Source of the DNA: Saccharina japonica
Taxonomy: Eukaryota > Sar > Phaeophyceae > Laminariales > Laminariaceae
Assembly: GCA_008828725.1 (NCBI GenBank)
Contig: MEHQ01002865.1
Coordinates: forward strand, 1-64,000
Length of the DNA: 64,000 nt
Direction: 5' to 3'
The notes beneath the pieces are model-generated. The model was not told the DNA's origin. It searched no databases and saw nothing but the letters and a program-made list of their open reading frames with translations. Below, piece after piece: positions 63,633 through 64,000 of this stretch (positions are counted from its first letter, which is position 1; each line of letters starts with the position of its first letter). The translations under genes were made by a program, and so were the position numbers.

Positions 63633-64000
<368 letters not shown>

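Overview
The window looks like a draft nuclear contig from a brown alga or a close ochrophyte relative. The evidence is GC-rich exons loaded with poly-Q, poly-A, poly-G and poly-S runs, AT-richer introns of roughly 0.5-2 kb, no bacterial operon logic, very many microsatellites, minisatellites and MITE-like elements, and one N base at about 5,908. The genus cannot be fixed from sequence alone. Most of the DNA is intronic, and I rebuilt exons from splice sites, reading-phase agreement and protein similarity recalled from memory. No search was run.

Left part (1-23,961). An open minus-strand frame, rich in Q, G, S and A, enters from the left edge and starts at about 1,320. About 210 bp away, on the plus strand, starts a rhomboid-family intramembrane protease gene of the plant RBL13 type. 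Its first exon is at 1,533-1,820. A TM3-region exon is at 9,682-9,801, the catalytic-serine exon at 10,668-10,740, a connecting exon at 12,729-12,823, the catalytic-histidine exon at 14,531-14,656, and two C-terminal exons lead to a stop at 23,961. Phases agree at every joint I could test. I did not find the exon or exons between 1,820 and 9,682, which should carry the rest of TM1 and the H..N loop. A block of about 5.97 kb holding the serine, connecting, histidine and penultimate exons occurs twice (10,163-16,135 and 17,105-23,073), separated by a 969-bp partial copy (16,136-17,104). This is either a recent intragenic duplication or an assembly artefact.

Middle (23,962-27,642). No gene seen; it is filled with degenerate tandem repeats and homopolymers.

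Right part (27,643-61,591). A single plus-strand gene of at least 22 exons, nearly all joined in phase, encodes a protein of about 3,690 residues. In order it has N-terminal WD40-like blades, a Q/S/G-rich linker, two EF-hand-like helices, a fibronectin-III-like domain, a series of W..F..W(Y/W) modules, short acidic and basic helices, a long R/E/A/Q coiled coil and a low-complexity tail. The architecture suggests a large scaffold, possibly ciliary or cytoskeletal, but I recognise no named orthologue. One exon between 47,714 and 50,027 was not located.

Right edge (61,592-64,000). No gene; a small MITE and a long CTGT microsatellite that runs off the window.

Two related dispersed repeat families (called R1 and R2 here) share a 3' module and end in runs of C. 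Some copies lie just upstream of inferred 3' splice sites, where the C-run can serve as the polypyrimidine tract. Other non-autonomous repeats include inverted-repeat MITEs, a palindrome of about 420 bp, a dispersed family (R3) and tandem arrays embedded in conserved flanks (R4). No viral fossil, CRISPR array, rRNA or intact tRNA was recognised.
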